From Siphonodentalium dalli (Eukaryota > Mollusca > Scaphopoda > Gadilida > Siphonodentaliidae): a stretch of DNA of 64,000 nt. The stretch spans positions 4,150,505 through 4,214,504 of the forward strand of contig CP136061.1 of the NCBI GenBank assembly GCA_032622095.1, read 5' to 3'. Shown here piece after piece: positions 14,673-26,661 of the stretch. The position numbers and the translations under genes are program-made. Position 1 is the stretch's first letter. Each line of letters starts with the position of its first letter. The notes under the pieces were generated by a model that was not told where the DNA came from, made no database searches, and was given only the letters and a program-made list of their open reading frames with translations.

Positions 14673-15413
14673 CCACCGTCCTTATGTGTGTCTTATAGGT
14701 ATGCATTATCAATATGTCACCGTCCTTATGTCAGTCTTATAGGTATGTATTATCAATATGTCACCGTCCTTATGTGAGTCTTATAGGTATGCATTATCAA
14801 TATGCCACCGTCCTTATGTGAGTCTTATAGGTATGTATTATCAATATGTCACCGTCCTTATGTCAGTCTTATAGGTATGTATTATCAATATGTCACCGTC
14901 CTTATGTGTGTCTTATAGGTATGTATTATCAATATCCACCGTCCTTATGTGTGTCTTATAGGTATGCATTATCAATATGTCACCGTCCTTATGTGAGTCT
15001 TATAGGTATGTATTATCAATATCCACCGTCCTTATGTGTGTCTTATAGGTATGTATTATCAATATGTCACCGTCCTTATGTCAGTCTTATAGGTATGTAT
15101 TATCAATATCCACCGTCCTTATGTGTGTCTTATAGGTATGTATTATCAATATGTCACCGTCCTTATGTCAGTCTTATAGGTATGTATTATCAATATGTCA
15201 CCGTCCTTATGTCAGTCTTATAGGTATGTATTATCAATATGTCACCGTCCTTATGTGTGTCTTATAGGTATGTATTATCAATATCCACCGTCCTTATGTG
15301 TGTCTTATAGGTATGCATTATCAATATGTCACCGTCCTTATGTCAGTCTTATAGGTATGTATTATCAATATGTCACCGTCCTTATGTCAGTCTTATAGGT
15401 ATGTATTATCAAT
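14673..15413 (+). repeat. CCACC-marked multimers including an 87-bp dimer
   Basis: 43-bp CCACCGTCC-GTG units start at 14673, 14936, 15023, 15110 and 15285. From 14936 to 15110 they alternate with one 44-bp unit, giving an 87-bp dimer. Because 87 is a multiple of three, a frame stays open unusually long here (125 codons from 14846). That is arithmetic of the repeat and not evidence of coding. Confidence 0.82.
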
Positions 15414-18400
15414 ATACCACCGTCCTTATGTGTGTCTTATAGGTATGTATTATCAATATGCCACCTTCCTTATGTGTGTCTTATAGGTATGTATTATCAA
15501 TATGCCACCGTCCTTATGTGAGTCTTATAGGTATGTATTATCAATATGTCACCGTCCTTATGTGAGTCTTATAGGTATGCATTATCAATATGCCACCGTC
15601 CTTATGTGAGTCTTATAGGTATGTATTATCAATATGTCACCGTCCTTATGTCAGTCTTATAGGTATGTATTATCAATATGTCACCGTCCTTATGTCAGTC
15701 TTATAGGTATGTATTATCAATATGTCACCGTCCTTATGTGAGTCTTATAGGTATGTATTATCAATATGTCACCGTCCTTATGTGAGTCTTATAGGTATGT
15801 ATTATCAATATGCCACCGTCCTTATGTCAGTCTTATAGGTATGTATTATCAATATGTCACCTTCCTTATGTGAGTCTTATAGGTATGTATTATCAATATG
15901 TCACCGTCCTTATGTGAGTCTTATAGGTATGTATTATCAATATGTCACCGTCCTTATGTCAGTCTTATAGGTATGTATTATCAATATGTCACCGTCCTTA
16001 TGTGAGTCTTATAGGTATACCTGGCAATATGCCACCGTCCTTATGTGTGTCTTATAGGTATGCATTATCAATATCCACCGTCCTTATGTGAGTCTTATAG
16101 GTATGCATTATCAATATGCCACCGTCCTTATGTCAGTCTTATAGGTATGTATTATCAATATACACCGTCCTTATGTCAGTCTTATAGGTATGTATTATCA
16201 ATATACACCGTCCTTATGTCAGTCTTATAGGTATGTATTATCAATATGTCACCGTCCTTATGTCAGTCTTATAGGTATGTATTATCAATATGTCACCGTC
16301 CTTATGTGAGTCTTATAGGTATGTATTATCAATATGTCACCGTCCTTATGTGAGTCTTATAGGTATGTATTATCAATATGTCACCGTCCTTATGTGAGTC
16401 TTATAGGTATACATTATCAATATGTCACCGTCCTTATGTGAGTCTTATAGGTATGTATTATCAATATGTCACCTTCCTTATGTCAGTCTTATAGGTATAC
16501 ATTATCAATATGTCACCGTCCTTATGTCAGTCTTATAGGTATGCATTATCAATATGTCACCGTCCTTATGTGTGTCTTATAGGTATACATTATCAATATG
16601 TCACCGTCCTTATGTCAGTCTTATAGGTATGTATTATCAATATGTCACCGTCCTTATGTCAGTCTTATAGGTATACATTATCAATATGTCACCGTCCTTA
16701 TGTCAGTCTTATAGGTATGTATTATCAATATGTCACCGTCCTTATGTCAGTCTTATAGGTATGTATTATCAATATGTCACCGTCCTTATGTCAGTCTTAT
16801 AGGTATGTATTATCAATATGTCACCGTCCTTATGTGTGTCTTATAGGTATGTATTATCAATATGTCACCGTCCTTATGTGTGTCTTATAGGTATACATTA
16901 TCAATATGTCACCGTCCTTATGTCAGTCTTATAGGTATGTATTATCAATATGTCACCGTCCTTATGTCAGTCTTATAGGTATGTATTATCAATATGCCAC
17001 CGTCCTTATGTGAGTCTTATAGGTATGTATTATCAATATGTCACCGTCCTTATGTCAGTCTTATAGGTATGTATTATCAATATGTCACCGTCCTTATGTC
17101 AGTCTTATAGGTATGTATTATCAATATGTCACCGTCCTTATGTGTGTCTTATAGGTATGTATTATCAATATGTCACCGGCCTTATGTGAGTCTTATAGGT
17201 ATGTATTATCAATATCCACCGTCCTTATGTGAGTCTTATAGGTATGTATTATCAATATGTCACCGTCCTTATGTCAGTCTTATAGGTATACATTATCAAT
17301 ATGTCACCGTCCTTATGTGAGTCTTATAGGTATGTATTATCAATATGTCACCGTCCTTATGTGAGTCTTATAGGTATACATTATCAATATGTCACCGTCC
17401 TTATGTCAGTCTTATAGGTATGTATTATCAATATGTCACCGTCCTTATGTGAGTCTTATAGGTATGTATTATCAATATGTCACCGTCCTTATGTGTGTCT
17501 TATAGGTATGTATTATCAATATGTCACCGTCCTTATGTGAGTCTTATAGGTATGTATTATCAATATCCACCGTCCTTATGTGAGTCTTATAGGTATGTAT
17601 TATCAATATGTCACCGTCCTTATGTCAGTCTTATAGGTATGTATTATCAATATCCACCGTCCTTATGTGAGTCTTATAGGTATGTATTATCAATATCCAC
17701 CGTCCTTATGTGAGTCTTATAGGTATGTATTATCAATATGTCACCGTCCTTATGTCAGTCTTATAGGTATGTATTATCAATATGCCACCGTCCTTATGTC
17801 AGTCTTATAGGTATGTATTATCAATATCCACCGTCCTTATGTGAGTCTTATAGGTATGTATTATCAATATCCACCGTCCTTATGTGAGTCTTATAGGTAT
17901 GTATTATCAATATGTCACCGTCCTTATGTCAGTCTTATAGGTATGTATTATCAATATACACCGGCCTTATGTGTGTCTTATAGGTATGTATTATCAATAT
18001 CCACCGTCCTTATGTGAGTCTTATAGGTATGTATTATCAATATGTCACCTTCCTTATGTGAGTCTTATAGGTATGTATTATCAATATCCACCTTCCTTAT
18101 GTGAGTCTTATAGGTATGTATTATCAATATGTCACCGTCCTTATGTCAGTCTTATAGGTATGTATTATCAATATGTCACCGTCCTTATGTGAGTCTTATA
18201 GGTATGTATTATCAATATCCACCGTCCTTATGTCAGTCTTATAGGTATGTATTATCAATATGCCACCTTCCTTATGTCAGTCTTATAGGTATGTATTATC
18301 AATATGCCACCGTCCTTATGTGAGTCTTATAGGTATGTATTATCAATATGTCACCGTCCTTATGTGAGTCTTATAGGTATGTATTATCAATATGTCACCT

Positions 18401-18612
18401 TCCTTATGTGAGTCTTATAGGTATGTATTATCAATATGTCACCTTCCTTATGTCAGTCTTATAGGTATGTATTATCAATATGTCACCTTCCTTATGTGAG
18501 TCTTATAGGTATGTATTATCAATATGTCACCTTCCTTATGTGAGTCTTATAGGTATGTATTATCAATATGTCACCGTCCTTATGTGAGTCTTATAGGTAT
18601 GTATTATCAATA
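15414..18612 (+). repeat. Left domain, segment 4: mixed monomers with CCACC-GAG units
   Basis: There is no gene. Ordinary GTG/GAG/CAG monomers. 43-bp CCACC units with GAG recur at 17.2-18.1 kb, some adjacent in pairs (near 17650-17695 and 17827-17870). ACATTATC monomers cluster at 16.4-16.9 kb. One unit at 15988-16030 is aberrant and is listed separately. Toward 18.4 kb TTCC becomes frequent, leading into the homogenised run. Confidence 0.9.
15988..16030 (+). repeat. Aberrant 43-bp monomer with a TGGC core
   Basis: This unit reads GGTATACCTGGCAATATG where neighbours read GGTATGTATTATCAATATG. It is the only TGGCAAT monomer I see in the left 28 kb. The form ACATGGCAATATCC becomes abundant only after about 28,490, so this unit is either an independent change or a stray related to that lineage. 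Confidence 0.75.
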
Positions 18613-20240
18613 TGTCACCTTCCTTATGTCAGTCTTATAGGTATGTATTATCAATATGTCACCGTCCTTATGTCAGTCTTATAGGTATGTATTATCAATA
18701 TGTCACCTTCCTTATGTCAGTCTTATAGGTATGTATTATCAATATGTCACCGTCCTTATGTCAGTCTTATAGGTATGTATTATCAATATGTCACCTTCCT
18801 TATGTCAGTCTTATAGGTATGTATTATCAATATGTCACCTTCCTTATGTCAGTCTTATAGGTATGTATTATCAATATGTCACCTTCCTTATGTCAGTCTT
18901 ATAGGTATGTATTATCAATATGTCACCTTCCTTATGTCAGTCTTATAGGTATGTATTATCAATATGTCACCGTCCTTATGTCAGTCTTATAGGTATGTAT
19001 TATCAATATGTCACCTTCCTTATGTCAGTCTTATAGGTATGTATTATCAATATGTCACCTTCCTTATGTCAGTCTTATAGGTATGTATTATCAATATGTC
19101 ACCTTCCTTATGTCAGTCTTATAGGTATGTATTATCAATATGTCACCTTCCTTATGTCAGTCTTATAGGTATGTATTATCAATATGTCACCTTCCTTATG
19201 TCAGTCTTATAGGTATGTATTATCAATATGTCACCTTCCTTATGTCAGTCTTATAGGTATGTATTATCAATATGTCACCTTCCTTATGTCAGTCTTATAG
19301 GTATGTATTATCAATATGTCACCGTCCTTATGTCAGTCTTATAGGTATGTATTATCAATATGTCACCTTCCTTATGTCAGTCTTATAGGTATGTATTATC
19401 AATATGTCACCTTCCTTATGTCAGTCTTATAGGTATGTATTATCAATATGTCACCTTCCTTATGTCAGTCTTATAGGTATGTATTATCAATATGTCACCT
19501 TCCTTATGTCAGTCTTATAGGTATGTATTATCAATATGTCACCTTCCTTATGTCAGTCTTATAGGTATGTATTATCAATATGTCACCGTCCTTATGTCAG
19601 TCTTATAGGTATGTATTATCAATATGTCACCTTCCTTATGTCAGTCTTATAGGTATGTATTATCAATATGTCACCTTCCTTATGTCAGTCTTATAGGTAT
19701 GTATTATCAATATGTCACCTTCCTTATGTCAGTCTTATAGGTATGTATTATCAATATGTCACCTTCCTTATGTCAGTCTTATAGGTATGTATTATCAATA
19801 TGTCACCTTCCTTATGTCAGTCTTATAGGTATGTATTATCAATATGTCACCTTCCTTATGTCAGTCTTATAGGTATGTATTATCAATATGTCACCTTCCT
19901 TATGTCAGTCTTATAGGTATGTATTATCAATATGTCACCTTCCTTATGTCAGTCTTATAGGTATGTATTATCAATATGTCACCGTCCTTATGTCAGTCTT
20001 ATAGGTATGTATTATCAATATGTCACCTTCCTTATGTCAGTCTTATAGGTATGTATTATCAATATGTCACCGTCCTTATGTCAGTCTTATAGGTATGTAT
20101 TATCAATATGTCACCTTCCTTATGTCAGTCTTATAGGTATGTATTATCAATATGTCACCGTCCTTATGTCAGTCCTATAGGTATGTATTATCAATATGTC
20201 ACCTTCCTTATGTCAGTCTTATAGGTATGTATTATCAATA
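18613..20240 (+). repeat. Homogenised block: 37 consecutive CAG monomers
   Basis: Every unit in this 1,628-bp stretch is exactly 44 bp with GTCACC, CAG and GTATTATC. Only the TTCC/GTCC site varies, mostly TTCC with GTCC interspersed at irregular spacing, plus one CCTATAGG change near 20172. Flanking sequence mixes GAG, GTG and CAG, so this looks like a recent amplification of one or two adjacent monomers. Most units lack the ACCG CpG because of TTCC. Confidence 0.92.
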
Positions 20241-23200
20241 TGTCACCGTCCTTATGTGAGTCTTATAGGTATGTATTATCAATATGTCACCTTCCTTATG
20301 TCAGTCTTATAGGTATGTATTATCAATATGTCACCGTCCTTATGTGAGTCTTATAGGTATGTATTATCAATATGTCACCGTCCTTATGTGAGTCTTATAG
20401 GTATGTATTATCAATATGTCACCGTCCTTATGTGAGTCCTATAGGTATGTATTATCAATATGTCACCTTCCTTATGTCAGTCTTATAGGTATGTATTATC
20501 AATATGTCACCGTCCTTATGTGAGTCTTATAGGTATGTATTATCAATATGTCACCGTCCTTATGTCAGTCTTATAGGTATGTATTATCAATATGTCACCG
20601 TCCTTATGTGAGTCTTATAGGTATGTATTATCAATATGTCACCTTCCTTATGTCAGTCTTATAGGTATGCATTATCAATATGCCACCGTCCTTATGTCAG
20701 TCTTATAGGTATGCATTATCAATATGTCACCGTCCTTATGTCAGTCTTATAGGTATGTATTATCAATATGTCACCGTCCTTATGTGTGTCTTATAGGTAT
20801 GTATTATCAATATGCCACCGTCCTTATGTGAGTCTTATAGGTATGTATTATCAATATGTCACCGTCCTTATGTGAGTCTTATAGGTATGTATTATCAATA
20901 TGTCACCGTCCTTATGTGAGTCTTATAGGTATGTATTATCAATATGTCACCTTCCTTATGTTAGTCTTATAGGTATGTATTATCAATATGTCACCGTCCT
21001 TATGTGAGTCTTATAGGTATGTATTATCAATATGTCACCTTCCTTATGTTAGTCTTATAGGTATGTATTATCAATATGTCACCGTCCTTATGTCAGTCTT
21101 ATAGGTATGTATTATCAATATGTCACCTTCCTTATGTGTGTCTTATAGGTATGTATTATCAATATGTCACCGTCCTTATGTGTGTCTTATAGGTATGTAT
21201 TATCAATATGTCACCGTCCTTATGTGAGTCTTATAGGTATGTATTATCAATATGCCACCGTCCTTATGTGAGTCTTGTATGTATGTATTATCAATATGCC
21301 ACCTTCCTTATGTTAGTCTTATAGGTATGTATTATCAATATGTCACCGTCCTTATGTCAGTCTTATAGGTATGTATTATCAATATGTCACCGTCCTTATG
21401 TGAGTCTTATAGGTATGTATTATCAATATGTCACCGTCCTTATGTCAGTCTTATAGGTATGTATTATCAATATGTCACCGTCCTTATGTGAGTCTTATAG
21501 GTATGTATTATCAATATGTCACCGTCCTTATGTCAGTCTTATAGGTATGTATTATCAATATGTCACCGTCCTTATGTGTGTCTTATAGGTATGTATTATC
21601 AATATGTCACCGTCCTTATGTGTGTCTTATAGGTATGTATTATCAATATGTCACCGTCCTTATGTCAGTCTTATAGGTATGTATTATCAATATGCCACCT
21701 TCCTTATGTGAGTCTTATAGGTATGTATTATCAATATCCACCGTCCTTATGTCAGTCTTATAGGTATGTATTATCAATATCCACCGTCCTTATGTCAGTC
21801 TTATAGGTATGTATTATCAATATGTCACCGTCCTTATGTGAGTCTTATAGGTATGTATTATCAATATGTCACCTTCCTTATGTGAGTCTTATAGGTATGT
21901 ATTATCAATATGTCACCGTCCTTATGTGTGTCTTATAGGTATGTATTATCAATATACACCGTCCTTATGTCAGTCTTATAGGTATGTATTATCAATATGT
22001 CACCGTCCTTATGTGAGTCTTATAGGTATGTATTATCAATATGTCACCTTCCTTATGTCAGTCTTATAGGTATGTATTATCAATATGTCACCGTCCTTAT
22101 GTCAGTCTTATAGGTATGTATTATCAATATCCACCGACCTTATGTGTGTCTTATAGGTATGCATTATCAATATGTCACCGTCCTTATGTGAGTCTTATAG
22201 GTATGTATTATCAATATGTCACCGTCCTTATGTGAGTCTTATAGGTATGTATTATCAATATGTCACCGTCCTTATGTCAGTCTTATAGGTATGTATTATC
22301 AATATGTCACCGTCCTTATGTGAGTCTTATAGGTATGTATTATCAATATGTCACCGTCCTTATGTGAGTCTTATAGGTATGTATTATCAATATGTCACCT
22401 TCCTTATGTTAGTCTTATAGGTATGTATTATCAATATGTCACCGTCCTTATGTCTGTCTTATAGGTATGTATTATCAATATGTCACCGTCCTTATGTGAG
22501 TCTTATAGGTATGTATTATCAATATGTCACCGTCCTTATGTGTGTCTTATAGGTATGTATTATCAATATGTCACCGTCCTTATGTGTGTCTTATAGGTAT
22601 GTATTATCAATATGTCACCGTCCTTATGTGAGTCTTATAGGTATGTATTATCAATATGTCACCGTCCTTATGTGTGTCTTATAGGTATGTATTATCAATA
22701 TGCCACCGTCCTTATGTGAGTCTTATAGGTATGTATTATCAATATGTCACCGTCCTTATGTGAGTCTTATAGGTATGTATTATCAATATGTCACCGTCCT
22801 TATGTGTGTCTTATAGGTATGTATTATCAATATGCCACCGTCCTTATGTGTGTCTTATAGGTATGTATTATCAATATGTCACCGTCCTTATGTGAGTCTT
22901 ATAGGTATGTATTATCAATATGTCACCGTCCTTATGTGTGTCTTATAGGTATGTATTATCAATATGTCACCGTCCTTATGTGTGTCTTATAGGTATGTAT
23001 TATCAATATGTCACCGTCCTTATGTGTGTCTTATAGGTATGTATTATCAATATGTCACCGTCCTTATGTGTGTCTTATAGGTATGTATTATCAATATGTC
23101 ACCGTCCTTATGTCAGTCTTATAGGTATGTATTATCAATATCCACCGTCCTTATGTGAGACTTATAGGTATGTATTATCAATATGTCACCGTCCTTATGT

Positions 23201-25583
23201 GAGTCTTATAGGTATGTATTATCAATATGTCACCGTCCTTATGTGTGTCTTATAGGTATGTATTATCAATATGTCACCGTCCTTATGTGAGTCTTATAGG
23301 TATGTATTATCAATATGTCACCTTCCTTATGTTAGTCTTATAGGTATGTATTATCAATATGTCACCGTCCTTATGTCAGTCTTATAGGTATGTATTATCA
23401 ATATCCACCGTCCTTATGTGAGACTTATAGGTATGTATTATCAATATGTCACCGTCCTTATGTGAGTCTTATAGGTATGTATTATCAATATGCCACCGTC
23501 CTTATGTCAGTCTTATAGGTATGTATTATCAATATGTCACCGTCCTTATGTGTGTCTTATAGGTATGTATTATCAATATGTCACCTTCCTTATGTGAGTC
23601 TTATAGGTATGTATTATCAATATGTCACCGTCCTTATGTGAGTCTTATAGGTATGTATTATCAATATGTCACCGTCCTTATGTGAGTCTTATAGGTATGT
23701 ATTATCAATATGTCACCGTCCTTATGTCTGTCTTATAGGTATGTATTATCAATATGTCACCGTCCTTATGTCAGTCTTATAGGTATGTATTATCAATATG
23801 TCACCTTCCTTATGTGAGTCTTATAGGTATGTATTATCAATATCCACCGTCCTTATGTCAGTCTTATAGGTATGTATTATCAATATACACCGTCCTTATG
23901 TCAGTCTTATAGGTATGTATTATCAATATACACCGTCCTTATGTCAGTCTTATAGGTATGTATTATCAATATGTCACCTTCCTTATGTCTGTCTTATAGG
24001 TATGTATTATCAATATGCCACCGTCCTTATGTGTGTCTTATAGGTATGTATTATCAATATGTCACCTTCCTTATGTCTGTCTTATAGGTATGTATTATCA
24101 ATATCCACCGTCCTTATGTGAGACTTATAGGTATGTATTATCAATATGTCACCGTCCTTATGTGAGTCTTATAGGTATGTATTATCAATATGCCACCGTC
24201 CTTATGTCAGTCTTATAGGTATGTATTATCAATATGTCACCGTCCTTATGTGAGTCTTATAGGTATATATTATCAATATGTCACCGTCCTTATGTGAGTC
24301 TTATAGGTATGTATTATCAATATGTCACCTTCCTTTTGTGAGTCTTATAGGTATGTATTATCAATATGTCACCGTCCTTATGTGAGTCTTATAGGTATGT
24401 ATTATCAATATGTCACCGTCCTTATGTGAGTCTTATAGGTATGTATTATCAATATGTCACCTTCCTTATGTCAGTCTTATAGGTATGTATTATCAATATG
24501 TCACCGTCCTTATGTGAGTCTTATAGGTATGTATTATCAATATGTCACCTTCCTTATGTGAGTCTTATAGGTATGTATTATCAATATGTCACCTTCCTTA
24601 TGTGAGTCTTATAGGTATGTATTATCAATATGTCACCTTCCTTATGTGAGTCTTATAGGTATGTATTATCAATATGTCACCTTCCTTATGTGAGTCTTAT
24701 AGGTATGTATTATCAATATGTCACCGTCCTTATGTGAGTCTTATAGGTATGTATTATCAATATGTCACCGTCCTTATGTGAGTCTTATAGGTATGTATTA
24801 TCAATATGTCACCTTCCTTATGTCAGTCTTATAGGTATGTATTATCAATATGTCACCGTCCTTATGTGAGTCTTATAGGTATGTATTATCAATATGTCAC
24901 CTTCCTTATGTGAGTCTTATAGGTATGTATTATCAATATGTCACCTTCCTTATGTGAGTCTTATAGGTATGTATTATCAATATGTCACCTTCCTTATGTG
25001 AGTCTTATAGGTATGTATTATCAATATGTCACCGTCCTTATGTGAGTCTTATAGGTATGTATTATCAATATGTCACCTTCCTTATGTGAGTCTTATAGGT
25101 ATGTATTATCAATATGTCACCGTCCTTATGTGAGTCTTATAGGTATGTATTATCAATATGTCACCGTCCTTATGTGAGTCTTATAGGTATGTATTATCAA
25201 TATGTCACCGTCCTTATGTGAGTCTTATAGGTATGTATTATCAATATGTCACCGTCCTTATGTGAGTCTTATAGGTATGTATTATCAATATGTCACCTTC
25301 CTTATGTCTGTCTTATAGGTATGTATTATCAATATGTCACCGTCCTTATGTCAGTCTTATAGGTATGTATTATCAATATCCACCGTCCTTATGTGAGACT
25401 TATAGGTATGTATTATCAATATGTCACCGTCCTTATGTGAGTCTTATAGGTATGTATTATCAATATGCCACCGTCCTTATGTCAGTCTTATAGGTATGTA
25501 TTATCAATATGTCACCGTCCTTATGTCAGTCTTATAGGTATGTATTATCAATATGCCACCGTCCTTATGTCAGTCTTATAGGT
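20241..25583 (+). repeat. Left domain, segment 5: GAG-rich, with TTA, CTG and GAGAC variants
   Basis: There is no gene. Mostly 44-bp monomers. Rare variants cluster here: TTATGTTAGTC at about 20960, 21049, 21310, 22409 and 23330; TTATGTCTGTC near 22450, 23725, 23985, 24075 and 25305; and 43-bp CCACCGTCC units with GTGAGACTTATAGG starting at 23142, 23405, 24105 and 25380. At 24.2-25.3 kb GAG monomers dominate. The last CAG monomer of the window lies near 25,571. Confidence 0.9.
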
Positions 25584-26661
25584 ATGTATTATCAATATGT
25601 CACCGTCGTTATGTGAGTCTTATAGGTATGTATTATCAATATGTCACCTTCCTTATGTGAGTCTTATAGGTATGCATTATCAATATGTCACCTTCCTTAT
25701 GTGAGTCTTATAGGTATGTATTATCAATATGTCACCTTCCTTATGTGAGTCTTATAGGTATGTATTATCAATATGTCACCTTCCTTATGTGAGTCTTATA
25801 GGTATGCATTATCAATATGTCACCTTCCTTATGTGAGTCTTATAGGTATGTATTATCAATATGTCACCTTCCTTATGTGAGTCTTATAGGTATGCATTAT
25901 CAATATGTCACCTTCCTTATGTGTGTCTTATAGGTATGTATTATCAATATGTCACCTTCCTTATGTGAGTCTTATAGGTATGCATTATCAATATGCCACC
26001 GTCCTTATGTGAGTCTTATAGGTATGTATTATCAATATGCCACGGTCCTTATGTGAGTCTTATAGGTATGTATTATCAATATGCCACCTTCCTTATGTGA
26101 GTCTTATAGGTATGTATTATCAATATGCCACCGTCCTTATGTGTGTCTTATAGGTATGCATTATCAATATGCCACCGTCCTTATGTGAGTCTTATAGGTA
26201 TGTATTATCAATATGCCACCGTCCTTATGTGAGTCTTATAGGTATGTATTATCAATATGTCACCTTCCTTATGTGAGTCTTATAGGTATGTATTATCAAT
26301 ATGTCACCTTCCTTATGTGAGTCTTATAGGTATGCATTATCAATATGTCACCGTCCTTATGTGAGTCTTATATGTATGCATTATCAATATGCCACCTTCC
26401 TTATGTGAGTCTTATAGATATGTATTATCAATATGTCACCGTCCTTATGTGAGTCTTATAGGTATGTATTATCAATATGTCAACGTCCGTATGTGAGTCT
26501 TATAGGTATGCATTATCAATATGCCACCGTCCCTATGTGAGTCTTATAGGTATGCATTATCAATATGTCACCGTCCTTATGTGAGTCTTATAGGTATGTA
26601 TTATCAATATGCCACCGTCCTTATGTGAGTCTTATAGGTATGCATTATCAATATGTCACCT
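25584..26661 (+). repeat. Transition zone: GAG/GCATT monomers with many private mutations
   Basis: CAG monomers are gone, and GAG with GTATT or GCATT and more GCCACC junctions take over. Singleton changes are denser than elsewhere: GTCGTTATG near 25607, CACGGTCC near 26042, TATATGTATG near 26370, TAGATATG near 26415, CAACGTCCGTATG near 26482, and GTCCCTATG near 26530. It lies between two differently organised domains. Confidence 0.85.

Noticed and set aside
14846-15223. 125-codon open frame, and many similar frames of 60-136 codons on the + strand
   Set aside because: They are the three frames of the monomer read in turn, with the same few peptides (SYRY, LIGM, YYQY) permuted. Start and stop fall at fixed places of the monomer, there is no promoter or unique sequence, and length depends only on the local mix of 42-, 43- and 44-bp units.
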